Source: Thermoplasmata archaeon (GTDB taxonomy: Archaea > Thermoplasmatota > E2 > UBA202 > JdFR-43). Taken from it: a DNA stretch of 6,860 bases. The notes beneath the pieces were generated by a model, which did not search any database, was not told the DNA's origin, and saw nothing but the letters and a program-made list of their open reading frames with translations. Every line of letters starts with the position of its first letter. Within the stretch, counting starts at the first letter, position 1. The stretch is from assembly GCA_003650975.1 (NCBI GenBank), contig QMSU01000056.1, forward strand, positions 1-6,860, written 5' to 3'. The translations under genes and the position numbers were made by a program. Shown one piece after another: positions 1 through 6,751 of the stretch.

Positions 1-1
1 C

Positions 2-172
2 ACCGAGGTGACCGATGTCAAACACATCCCGAAGGAGGACATCCCCGCTCTTTTGGTAGAACTTGAGGCAGAAATGAGAAGGGAGGCGGACGCCCTCAAT
101 TTTGAGCGGGCCATTCAGCTGAGGGAACAGATAAAGAGGCTGGAAAATCTCATCATAAATCCTTCCAGGTGA
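2..172 (+). CDS. uvrB: UvrB, excinuclease ABC subunit B, C-terminal end (5' truncated by window)
   Basis: Only the last 56 codons are present, ending in TGA at 170-172. UvrB is the DNA-damage-verifying helicase-like subunit of the UvrABC nucleotide excision repair complex. What is visible is the C-terminal UVR motif: a linker with IPKEDIPALLVELEAEM (residues 9-25 of this fragment), followed by READALNFERAIQLREQIKR, the paired-helix pattern that contacts UvrC. The UVR motif also occurs in the middle of UvrC and in McsA-type proteins. Here it lies at the extreme C-terminus after the typical V-x-D-V-x-x-IPK linker, which is the UvrB arrangement. The last 20 bases, including the stop codon, overlap the 3' end of the convergent gcvPB. 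A run of five T at 209-213, inside gcvPB, is the nearest candidate transcript end. Confidence 0.88.
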   Translation, partial: TEVTDVKHIPKEDIPALLVELEAEMRREADALNFERAIQLREQIKRLENLIINPSR

Positions 173-1550
173 GTATGGCATTTCTCACCGCCTGTCCCTC
201 ATTGACCCTTTTTACCGGCATGCGGTGGGGGGCACCCCGCACAATATTCTCATCCTCATGCACGATGGTGTCCATGGCGTTGACAAATGAATCCAGCGTT
301 TCTCTGCTCTCGTCCTCGGTGGGCTCCACCATGAACGCCTCCTCCACAATCAGGGGGAAGTATATGGTGGGAGGGTGGAAGCCGTAATCAAGCAGCCGTT
401 TTGCCACATCCAGCGCCCTCACCCCCTTCTTTTTCAGACTGGCAAGGGAGAGCACAAACTCATGCATCCTCCTCCGGTAAAAGGGAACATCATACCCGAC
501 GCTGCGAAGCCTCTCCATCAGATAGTTGGCATTCACCACCGCCCGCTCGGAAACTTCCTGGAGACTGTTGCCCTTTCGAAGGATGTAGGCATATGCCCTG
601 AGCAGCACCGCAAAGTTGCCGTAAAACATGCTCATTTTCCCTATGGAACGGGGCCGCTCGTAGTCCAGCGCATATCCTTCTCCCTGCCTCACCACACGGG
701 GTACGGGCAGAAATTCCTCCAGATGTTCCCGCACGCCGACGGGGCCCGCCCCCGGCCCGCCGCCTCCGTGGGGGGTGCCGAAAGTCTTGTGAAGATTGAC
801 ATGCACGATGTCAAATCCCATGACGCCGGGACTGGTTTTCCCCATGATGGCATTGAGGTTTGCCCCATCGTAGTAAAGGAGCGCTCCGGCCTCCCTCACC
901 TTCCTGGCAATGAGCTGTATGTCTTTTTCGAATATGCCCAGGGTGTTGGGATTTGTGAGCATGAACGCAGCCGTTTGTTCGCTCAGCGCATGCTCGAGGG
1001 CATCCATGTCCACCATGCCGTCCTTTGAGGGTATTTCAACCACGTCAAATCCTGCCATCTTGGCGGATGCGGGGTTGGTGCCGTGGGCGGAATCGGGCAC
1101 AATCACCTCGGTTCGATGTTCTCCCCGCTGCTCAAAGTAGGCCCGTGTCATGAGCATGCCGGTGAATTCTCCATGGGCCCCCGCACACGGCTGAAGGGAA
1201 AAGGCATCCATGCCGGTGATTTCGCACAGCATCTGTTCAAGATGGTGGAGGATGTGCAGACATCCCTGCACCGTGGATTCGTCCTGCAGCGGGTGAACCT
1301 GCACGACCCTTTCGTTTTTCACCACCCGTTCAAGCAGTTTCATGTTGTATTTCATGGTGCATGAGCCCAGAGGATAAAAACCGCAGTCAATGCCGTAATT
1401 CATCTGGCTGAGATGGATGAAGTGTTTCATCACCTCCCTCTCAGTGAGATCGGGAAGGGGAAGTTTCTTTCGCTCCACATCTGTTTCCGGGTGTTCGCCA
1501 TCCCTTTTCCCCAGTTCATTCAGAAGGGGCTCACGGTGGGATGCCATCAT
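153..1550 (-). CDS. gcvPB: Glycine dehydrogenase (decarboxylating) subunit 2, GcvPB
   Basis: This is the second subunit (465 aa) of the two-subunit P-protein. With GcvPA it decarboxylates glycine using PLP and transfers the aminomethyl group to the lipoyl arm of GcvH, in the cytoplasm. It carries the PLP lysine (K255 in VNLHKTFGTPHGGGG). It also has the conserved YPLGSCTMKYN (59-69), the QPCAGAHGEFTG segment (120-131), the VPDSAHGTNPASAKMAGF region (151-168), LTNPNTLGIFE (198-208) and YYDGANLNA (226-234). Near the C-terminus it has EPTEDESRETLD and APHRMPVKR. The length matches the family and no key residue is missing. The start ATG (1548-1550) overlaps the gcvPA stop as ATGA and is preceded, five bases upstream, by a good Shine-Dalgarno GGAGGTG. 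A second ATG follows directly, so the first residue is uncertain by one. The 3' end overlaps convergent uvrB by 20 bp. Confidence 0.97.
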   Translation of the reverse strand: MMASHREPLLNELGKRDGEHPETDVERKKLPLPDLTEREVMKHFIHLSQMNYGIDCGFYPLGSCTMKYNMKLLERVVKNERVVQVHPLQDESTVQGCLHILHHLEQMLCEITGMDAFSLQPCAGAHGEFTGMLMTRAYFEQRGEHRTEVIVPDSAHGTNPASAKMAGFDVVEIPSKDGMVDMDALEHALSEQTAAFMLTNPNTLGIFEKDIQLIARKVREAGALLYYDGANLNAIMGKTSPGVMGFDIVHVNLHKTFGTPHGGGGPGAGPVGVREHLEEFLPVPRVVRQGEGYALDYERPRSIGKMSMFYGNFAVLLRAYAYILRKGNSLQEVSERAVVNANYLMERLRSVGYDVPFYRRRMHEFVLSLASLKKKGVRALDVAKRLLDYGFHPPTIYFPLIVEEAFMVEPTEDESRETLDSFVNAMDTIVHEDENIVRGAPHRMPVKRVNEGQAVRNAILTWKDL

Positions 1551-2833
1551 GCCACCACCTCCACCATGGTTTCCACGGCCTCGTCCATCAGTTCCCTGGT
1601 ATGCATTTCAGTGACGCCAAACAGCATTCCTTTGGCCACATACCGGTCAATGGGAAGCCCGCCGTACATCCCCCGTGCAAGCAGTCTTTTGTTGAGTTCC
1701 TTCCCCTCCAGCGGGCATGTCACCACAAACTCATTGAAGAAGGGTGCATCAAAGGGCATTTCAAAACCAACTTCCTTCAGCCTCTCCGCCATGTAATGCG
1801 CGTTCTCCATGTTCTGAAGCGCCACCCCCCTCAGCCCCCCACTTCCCAGCAGTGCCACGTAGGCGAGAAATGAAATGCAGCACAGCGCCTGATTGGAGCA
1901 GATGTTGCTTGTGGCCTTCCCGCGCCTGATATGCTGCTCGCGTGTCTGCAGGGTCATGCAGAACGCACGCTTGCCCTCCCTGTCAACGGTGGCGCCTATT
2001 ATCCTTCCCGGCATCTGCCGGAGGTACTGTTTTTTACTGGCAAATATCCCCAGCAGAGGGCCGCCAAAATTCATGGGATTTCCCAGATATCCCTCTCCGA
2101 TAACAATATCGGCATGATAGTGGGATGGCGGGTGAAACAGGGCAAGATGAAGCGGGTCAATACCGGCAATGAGCAGGGCACCCGTCCGTTCCTTTATCTT
2201 CGAAAGTTCATCGTATCTTCTGTCAATGATACCGAAGAAATTGGGATTTTCGATGTAGATCGCCGCAATGTCATCTCCGCTGAAATTCAACTTCATGAGC
2301 CCATCTTCTCCATGGTCAATTTCGATAATTTCGAGAGCGGCTCCCCGTGCATAGTTTTCAAGAACGCTTCTTTTATGCCAGAACATGGCGCGGGGAACAA
2401 GTATTTTTTTTCTTCCGGTGATGCGGTGGGCCATGAGCGCCGCCTCTCCCAGTGCTGTGGCGGAATCGTACATGGATACATTGGCCACCTCCATGCCGGT
2501 GAGTTCGGCCACCACCGACTGATATTCAAACAGCGCCTGAAGCATGCCCTGTGAGGCCTCTGCCTGGTAGGGCGTGTATGATGTGTAAAACTCCTGCCGT
2601 GCAACAATCTCGTCCACCGCGGGCGGGATATAATGGGGTTTGAGTATGGGCAGAAATGAAGGCATCTCAAAAAATGATTTGTTCTCTGCAAGAAGTGCCC
2701 GTATCCTTTCTTCGACCTCCCTCTCCTCCATCGCGTCTGGAAGTGCAAGACCTCCCGTTCTCATCTTCTCGGGGATATCCTCGAAAAGTTCGTCAATGCT
2801 TTCTATTCCAAGATAGGTGAGCATATCCTCCAT
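1547..2833 (-). CDS. gcvPA: Glycine dehydrogenase (decarboxylating) subunit 1, GcvPA
   Basis: This is the first subunit (428 aa) of the split glycine cleavage P-protein, corresponding to the N-terminal half of the single-chain bacterial/mitochondrial GcvP. Family signatures are clear: FYTSYTPYQAEASQGMLQALF (82-102), the AELTGMEVANVSMYDSATA stretch (109-127), IENPNFFGI (194-202), GYLGNPMNFGGP (248-259), and GRIIGATVDREGKRAF (276-291) followed by TLQTREQHIRR and KATSNICSNQAL (306-317). The length is slightly short of the usual ~440-450 aa, but both ends look natural. The chosen ATG at 2833 lies about 26 bases downstream of a TATA-like ATTTAAGA, so the mRNA would begin at or next to this codon. 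An in-frame ATG three codons later (2824) has GGGAG nine bases upstream and is the alternative start. It is followed by gcvPB with a four-base overlap. The T, H and L genes are not adjacent. Confidence 0.96.
   Translation of the reverse strand: MEDMLTYLGIESIDELFEDIPEKMRTGGLALPDAMEEREVEERIRALLAENKSFFEMPSFLPILKPHYIPPAVDEIVARQEFYTSYTPYQAEASQGMLQALFEYQSVVAELTGMEVANVSMYDSATALGEAALMAHRITGRKKILVPRAMFWHKRSVLENYARGAALEIIEIDHGEDGLMKLNFSGDDIAAIYIENPNFFGIIDRRYDELSKIKERTGALLIAGIDPLHLALFHPPSHYHADIVIGEGYLGNPMNFGGPLLGIFASKKQYLRQMPGRIIGATVDREGKRAFCMTLQTREQHIRRGKATSNICSNQALCCISFLAYVALLGSGGLRGVALQNMENAHYMAERLKEVGFEMPFDAPFFNEFVVTCPLEGKELNKRLLARGMYGGLPIDRYVAKGMLFGVTEMHTRELMDEAVETMVEVVA
1556..1562 (-). promoter_or_regulatory. 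Shine-Dalgarno site of gcvPB inside the gcvPA 3' end
   Basis: On the minus strand GGAGGTG lies five bases before the gcvPB ATG. It is embedded in the last codons of gcvPA. It closely matches the complement of the archaeal 16S rRNA 3' end. With the ATGA stop/start overlap, it indicates that translation of gcvPB is coupled to gcvPA within one mRNA. Confidence 0.75.
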
Positions 2834-2855
2834 CTCCCGCTATATCCACTATGTG

Positions 2856-2863
2856 TCTTAAAT
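2856..2863 (-). promoter_or_regulatory. Probable TATA box of the gcvPA-gcvPB operon
   Basis: The minus strand reads ATTTAAGA with its centre about 26 bases upstream of the gcvPA ATG at 2833. That is the usual archaeal TATA-to-start-site distance, so transcription would start at or beside the initiation codon (leaderless or nearly so). The box lies in the 107-bp divergent region shared with the plus-strand gene at 2941. The assignment rests on sequence and spacing alone. Confidence 0.5.
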
Positions 2864-2913
2864 GTTGTGGTGATCCGTCGCTCCCTCTGCCACATTTCCG
2901 CACATGCAAAAGC

Positions 2914-2923
2914 AATTATATAC
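2914..2923 (+). promoter_or_regulatory. Probable TATA box of the PrsW-like membrane protein gene
   Basis: The plus strand reads AATTATATAC, preceded by a purine-rich CAAAAGC that could serve as the BRE. Its centre is about 22-24 bases upstream of the GTG at 2941, slightly closer than the ideal 26. No Shine-Dalgarno sequence lies between the box and the gene (CTTCCCTCATTTGCTCAT), so a leaderless transcript is the simplest reading. Confidence 0.5.
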
Positions 2924-2940
2924 TTCCCTCATTTGCTCAT

Positions 2941-3630
2941 GTGGAACTGAATACCCTGCTTCTGCCACTGGGAATCATACCCGCCCTCTTCCTGCTATAT
3001 TTTGTAATAGGAAGTCATGATGGCAAATTCAAGGAGGGGTACATCTTCCTCACGTTTGTCGCCGGCATCATCATCGGGGCGATCATATATCTCATTGAGG
3101 GAATGACCCTCTACCCGATGCTCACCGGGGCCATCTATCTCAATGTGGTCATCGTATTTTCCCTCATTTTTTCATTTCTGGAACAACTGGTAAAACTTGC
3201 GGTGCTGAACATGAAAAAGTTCTCTGACGAGGGCCTGCCGCTGTACGGTGCCTCCTTTGGTTTCGGCTTTTCCTCCACCCTTGCCCCCCTTCTCTTCGGC
3301 AGGACCCTGGAACTGGGATGGGAGAATGCCATGCTCTTCGTGCTCCCGATAGCGGCCCTCATGATAAACGGTTCCACCGGGATGTTCATTGCCGCGGGGA
3401 TAAAAAGGAATATGAGAAAACAGTATTTTTTTGTGGCGGTGATTATGGGCGCGGTGATGTGGCTGTATCTGCTGGCATCGGTGATATCGTCCCTCATCGG
3501 ATACCATATCATGTCATCGGTTTCCGCGGCATGTGCACTGGTTTTTTCTGGAGCAATCATGTATGTCACCTATAAGGAAGGGCTGCCCCATGCCATGATG
3601 AGCAGGCGAGAACTGCGGAAGTTGTTATAA
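2941..3630 (+). CDS. Multipass membrane protein resembling PrsW-family intramembrane protease, catalytic residues apparently lost
   Basis: The product is 229 aa and strongly hydrophobic, with about seven predicted helices (roughly 4-22, 34-54, 57-90, 101-120, 130-153, 162-187, 191-210) and a basic C-terminal tail. From memory of Bacillus PrsW the order of landmarks matches. There is an N-terminal P-x-x-x-LL-Y helix, then FLEQLVKLAVL (79-89) where PrsW has FLEExxK. YGASFGFGFSS (102-112) stands where PrsW has YGASxxLGFAxxEN. Finally MINGSTGMFIAAG (141-153) stands where PrsW has a His before the GxxxG-like helix. The second Glu is Gln82, the EN pair is absent and the His is Asn143, so proteolysis is doubtful. 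The start is GTG 2941, because the open frame continuing upstream to ATG 2851 runs through the TATA-like box. A different membrane family is possible. It does not overlap its neighbours and may be monocistronic. Confidence 0.6.
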   Translation: MELNTLLLPLGIIPALFLLYFVIGSHDGKFKEGYIFLTFVAGIIIGAIIYLIEGMTLYPMLTGAIYLNVVIVFSLIFSFLEQLVKLAVLNMKKFSDEGLPLYGASFGFGFSSTLAPLLFGRTLELGWENAMLFVLPIAALMINGSTGMFIAAGIKRNMRKQYFFVAVIMGAVMWLYLLASVISSLIGYHIMSSVSAACALVFSGAIMYVTYKEGLPHAMMSRRELRKLL

Positions 3631-3633
3631 AAA

Positions 3634-3641
3634 TTTATAAA
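3634..3641 (+). promoter_or_regulatory. TATA box of the zinc-ribbon / purS / purL operon
   Basis: TTTATAAA begins three bases after the stop codon of the preceding gene. Its centre lies 26-27 bases upstream of the ATG at 3664, the canonical archaeal spacing to a transcription start. There is no Shine-Dalgarno match between box and ATG (AACTCCTTAG precedes it), so the mRNA is probably leaderless. It is the best TATA match in the window and the only evident promoter for purS and purL. Confidence 0.65.
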
Positions 3642-3663
3642 GGGATTTCAAATAACTCCTTAG

Positions 3664-4161
3664 ATGAAACAAAAGGATGCACTCAAAATAATCGTTCTTT
3701 TTGCCATACTGTACTTCATCTGGCTGTTCGTGGTGGCGCTCAATGAAGTCATGAATGGAGGCACACTTCTTCTGGAGTTGAAGATGTGGGCAATCATCGG
3801 TGTTGTCCTCTATGCCCTGTTTCTTCTGGTGGAGGTGGTCATGTACCTCACCGTTCCAAAGGAGGAATCACGGGAGATCAAGCTGGTTTCTGAGGCAATC
3901 ACACGGGTCATGTGCAGCAACTGCAAGACCACATTCACCATATCCGATACCGGCGTGAGGCCGATGCCCTACACCTGCCCCAACTGCGGAAAGGAGGGAG
4001 CACTCAAGGGAAAGAAGGTGGAGGGGAGCAAGATGACCGTCACCTGCCCGGAGTGCAGCGCTTCCTTTGAGATTATGGATACCGGGGAACGGCCACTCAC
4101 CTATGAGTGTCCCTACTGCCACCATCACGGAGTTGTTGAAACATGCTCAGAGCCAGAGTAG
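3664..4161 (+). CDS. Membrane-anchored protein with two tandem zinc ribbons (function unknown)
   Basis: The product is 165 aa. Two hydrophobic segments (about 8-28 and 38-62) form an N-terminal hairpin anchor. After a charged linker (65-80) come two CxxC-x17-CxxC zinc ribbons: Cys84/87/105/108 and Cys128/131/149/152. The ribbons are copies of one another with a 44-residue period, sharing C-x-x-C, F-x-I-x-DTG-x-RP-x-x-Y-x-CP-x-C. Family membership is not recognised, and the ribbons could bind nucleic acid, protein or only zinc. I infer that the ribbons face the cytoplasm, since zinc-bound cysteine clusters are usual there, but topology is not proven. The ATG sits 26-27 bases from a TATA box and the gene appears to open the operon. 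Its last 19 bases overlap purS. Co-transcription with purine genes may be functional or merely positional. Confidence 0.85.
   Translation: MKQKDALKIIVLFAILYFIWLFVVALNEVMNGGTLLLELKMWAIIGVVLYALFLLVEVVMYLTVPKEESREIKLVSEAITRVMCSNCKTTFTISDTGVRPMPYTCPNCGKEGALKGKKVEGSKMTVTCPECSASFEIMDTGERPLTYECPYCHHHGVVETCSEPE
3904..4143 (+). repeat. Internal duplication of the zinc-ribbon unit (two copies, 44-codon period)
   Basis: Codons 81-116 (3904-4011) and 125-160 (4036-4143) encode the same ribbon. Aligned without gaps, 15 of 36 residues are identical, including all four cysteines, DTG, RP, Tyr and the Pro after the third Cys. The similarity is at protein level; the DNA copies have diverged, so this is an old duplication rather than a fresh tandem repeat. 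Confidence 0.8.
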
Positions 4162-4397
4162 AGATCAAACTGAAAAAGGGAGTGGTTGATCCCGAGGGAA
4201 AGAATATTGAAAAGGCGCTGCATCTTCTCGATTTTACCGAGGTTTCCGGCGTCTCGGTATCCCGTTTCATCGAAATTATCATGGATGAGGAGGACAAGGA
4301 GAAGGCGGCACGGAGAGTGGACGAGATGTGCAGGAAGCTTCTTGCAAACCCGGTCATTAACGATTACACCATACAGGTAGAAGATATGCATGAATGA
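4143..4397 (+). CDS. purS: PurS, small structural subunit of phosphoribosylformylglycinamidine synthase
   Basis: The product is 84 aa, the normal size for PurS. PurS bridges PurL and PurQ in the three-part FGAM synthetase, which converts FGAR, glutamine and ATP to FGAM in purine synthesis. It shows the family pattern: a first strand with RVEIKLKKGVVDPEGKNIEKAL (written here as residues 5-26), the middle strand FIEIIMDEEDKEKA, and the C-terminal MCRKLLANPVINDYTI (63-78). The ATG at 4143 lies within the end of the zinc-ribbon gene (19-bp overlap) in a different frame. GGAG ten bases upstream is a weak Shine-Dalgarno, so translational coupling to the upstream gene is likely. The 3' end overlaps purL by eight bases. 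Confidence 0.95.
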   Translation: MLRARVEIKLKKGVVDPEGKNIEKALHLLDFTEVSGVSVSRFIEIIMDEEDKEKAARRVDEMCRKLLANPVINDYTIQVEDMHE

Positions 4398-6714
4398 TTT
4401 ATTCGTAAAGGATGGATACGTATACCGGATAGACGTGCTCAATGCAGATGACACCACACTCCTCGAGATAAGCAGATCAATGGGGCTTGCACTCAACCTG
4501 CAGGAAATGAAAAAAATCCAGGAATACTACAGAAAAAGAAACAGAAATCCCACCGACCTGGAACTGGAGGCGCTTGCCCAATCATGGAGCGAGCACTGCT
4601 GCTACAAATCATCGAAGTACTATCTGAAGCAGTACGTGTACAACATCGCAAAGGAGAAGGTGGTGGCAAGGGAAGATGCCGGCGTGATGCCCTTCGATGA
4701 TGATCACTATTATATTGTGGCCCTGGAAAGCCACAACCATCCCTCTGCCATTGAGCCGTATGGGGGCGCTGCCACGGGAATAGGGGGCATACTGCGGGAC
4801 GTGCTGTGCATGGGTGCGCAGCCCGTGGCCCTCATTGATCCGCTCTTTTTTGGGCGGCTGGACACACCCTATGAGATGCTTCCGAGAGGCGTAAAGCATC
4901 CCCGCTATCTCTGCAGACGCGTGGTGGAGGGAATACGCGATTACGGTAACCGTGTGGGGATACCCACCGTGGCGGGAGAGGTATATTTCCACAAGAGTTA
5001 TACCGGGAACTGCCTGGTCAATGTGGGATGCGTTGGCATCGTGAAAAAGGACAAACTGGTTCACAGCAGCGTCAAGCATGCGGGAGATGTGTACATATAC
5101 GCCGGTGGCAAAACGGGCAGGGACGGCATACACGGTGTCACCTTTGCTTCAGAGGAACTCAGCGAGGAGTCTGAGGAAAAGTCCATTACCGCCGTGCAGC
5201 TTGGCGACCCCATCACGAAGGAGCCTCTCATCCATGCCTGTCTGGAATGTAACGAGAAGGGGCTGGTTGAGGGGATGAAGGACATGGGCGGCGGCGGGCT
5301 CTCGTGCGTCTGCGGGGAGATTGCCTATGAGGGAGGATTCGGGGCCGAGGTGCATCTGGATAAAATTCCCCTGCGGGAGGAGGGTATGAAACCGTGGGAA
5401 ATATGGGTCTCTGAAAGCCAGGAACGAATGCTCCTTGCGGTAAAGGAGGAGAACGTGGAGAAGGTGCTCGCCATATTTGAAAAGTGGGACGTGGAGGCGG
5501 TCCCCATAGGAAAGGCCATTGAAGAACTCTTCATCCGCATCTACTACAAGGGGCAGATGGTGGGAAACATTGAACTTCTGTTCCAGGTGGGCGCTGTGGA
5601 ATACGAGAGGGAATGGGTACCACCACCGGTGATGGAGTGCGATGACCCCTCCTTTGATATGCCCGATAACATGGAAAATGTTCTTCTTTCCATTCTCTCG
5701 TCCCATAACGTATGCAGCAGGGAGTGGGTGGTGCGGCAGTATGATTTTGAGGTGAGAGGGGCAACCCCGCTCAAGCCGATGCACGGAGCCATGGGCATGC
5801 AGGGACCCGCCGACGCAGCGGTGGTGAAGCCGCTGGAAAACTCATTCAGAGGCCTTGCCATCACCGCGGATGTAAATCCCTACTACACGGTGCTGAATCC
5901 TTACTGGGGAACATGCGCAGCCATCGATGAGGCATGCCGCAATCTGGCAGCCGTGGGGGCCCGCATAGATACCTTTGTTGACTGTCTGAACTTTGGCAAT
6001 CCCGAGAAACCGGAGAGAATGGGTGAATTTGTGGAGAGCATGAGAGCCCTACATGACATGGCATCGGTGCTTGAGATTCCCTTTACATCGGGCAACGTGA
6101 GCTTTTACAATGAGAGTGTTACCGGCGGGGTGGCGCCCACACCCACCATTATGGGAGTGGGAATCGTCGAGGATGTGAGACGCTGCGCAACCACCAATTT
6201 CAAGCATGACGGGAATCCCGTGTACCTTATTGGTGAAACGAAAAGGGAAATGGGAGGGAGCGAGTACTATCAGCACCTGGGAATCGAGGGAGGGATGGTC
6301 CCGCGAAGCGACGTACAGGTGCTCAAGGACGGCATTGAACGGGTCACCGCTGGCATAACAGGAGGCACCATTGTTTCCTGTCACGATGTGTCAAACGGGG
6401 GACTTGCCGCGTGCCTTGCCGAAATGGTGATGGGAGGACGTGGTGCGGAGTTGTGCCTGTATGGAATACCCGGAATCCGGACAGACATCAAACTCTTTTC
6501 AGAAAGCAACACGCGCTGGGTTGCCGAGGTGGAGAAGGATACGGAAAAAGAATTTGTGCAGCTGTTCGAGGGGTTTCCCGTATACCGAATCGGTTATGTG
6601 AAGGGAGAGCATCTCATTATCTATGATGGAGAGGACATGCATACGTACATTGACATACCGAGGGAGAAACTGTATGAGACCTGGAACGACACGCTGTGGC
6701 GGGAGATGGGATGA
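4390..6714 (+). CDS. purL: PurL, phosphoribosylformylglycinamidine synthase synthetase subunit
   Basis: The product is 774 aa, small-type PurL without a glutaminase domain and somewhat longer than Bacillus PurL. It performs the ATP-dependent amidation of FGAR to FGAM using ammonia supplied by PurQ. Motifs in order: SWSEHCCYKSSK (65-76, with the expected active-site His69), ESHNHPSAIEPYGGAATGIG (113-132), GGKTGRDGIHGVTFAS (239-254), DMGGGGLSC (298-306) and SESQERMLLAV (341-351). The second, pseudo-duplicated half has DCLNFGNPEKPE (531-542), SGNVSFYNE (567-575) and CHDVSNGGLAACLAEM (664-679). All are intact. The ATG at 4390 overlaps the purS end by eight bases. AGGT lies 11 bases upstream, so initiation probably relies on coupling. 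PurQ does not follow; the next gene is a MEMO homologue with its own promoter. Confidence 0.97.
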   Translation: MNDLFVKDGYVYRIDVLNADDTTLLEISRSMGLALNLQEMKKIQEYYRKRNRNPTDLELEALAQSWSEHCCYKSSKYYLKQYVYNIAKEKVVAREDAGVMPFDDDHYYIVALESHNHPSAIEPYGGAATGIGGILRDVLCMGAQPVALIDPLFFGRLDTPYEMLPRGVKHPRYLCRRVVEGIRDYGNRVGIPTVAGEVYFHKSYTGNCLVNVGCVGIVKKDKLVHSSVKHAGDVYIYAGGKTGRDGIHGVTFASEELSEESEEKSITAVQLGDPITKEPLIHACLECNEKGLVEGMKDMGGGGLSCVCGEIAYEGGFGAEVHLDKIPLREEGMKPWEIWVSESQERMLLAVKEENVEKVLAIFEKWDVEAVPIGKAIEELFIRIYYKGQMVGNIELLFQVGAVEYEREWVPPPVMECDDPSFDMPDNMENVLLSILSSHNVCSREWVVRQYDFEVRGATPLKPMHGAMGMQGPADAAVVKPLENSFRGLAITADVNPYYTVLNPYWGTCAAIDEACRNLAAVGARIDTFVDCLNFGNPEKPERMGEFVESMRALHDMASVLEIPFTSGNVSFYNESVTGGVAPTPTIMGVGIVEDVRRCATTNFKHDGNPVYLIGETKREMGGSEYYQHLGIEGGMVPRSDVQVLKDGIERVTAGITGGTIVSCHDVSNGGLAACLAEMVMGGRGAELCLYGIPGIRTDIKLFSESNTRWVAEVEKDTEKEFVQLFEGFPVYRIGYVKGEHLIIYDGEDMHTYIDIPREKLYETWNDTLWREMG

Positions 6715-6742
6715 CCCCATGGTTTCATTGAGGAAGCACCAA

Positions 6743-6751
6743 TATTTTTAA
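6743..6751 (+). promoter_or_regulatory. Probable TATA box of the MEMO-family gene, with a T5 run that may also end the purL transcript
   Basis: TATTTTTAA lies in the 56-bp gap between purL and the next gene, with its centre about 24 bases before the ATG at 6771. As with the other genes here, this leaves little or no 5' UTR. The five consecutive T (6745-6749) could also act as an intrinsic archaeal termination signal for the purL mRNA. A GGTGG at 6755-6759 is probably upstream of the transcription start and so not a ribosome site. Confidence 0.5.

Noticed and set aside
209..213. T5 run as the uvrB terminator
   Set aside because: Five T are at the low end for an archaeal termination signal and lie within gcvPB coding sequence. 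They are mentioned as a possibility but not annotated.
375..1028. Long open frame (217 codons) on the plus strand opposite gcvPB
   Set aside because: It is antisense to an unmistakable gcvPB and has no recognisable motifs or start signals. It is explained by the codon bias of the real gene.
1931..2554. Long open frame (207 codons) on the plus strand opposite gcvPA
   Set aside because: It is fully covered by the conserved gcvPA coding sequence on the other strand. It resembles no known family and has no promoter or ribosome site.
2824..2833. Alternative gcvPA start at the in-frame ATG at 2824
   Set aside because: It has GGGAG nine bases upstream, but the TATA-like box is placed about 26 bases from the ATG at 2833, which favours the longer form. 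The difference is only three residues, so it was kept as a note.
5149..5784. Long open frame (211 codons) on the minus strand inside purL
   Set aside because: It lies antisense to conserved purL motifs (DMGGGGLSC, SESQERML) and shows no independent sign of coding.
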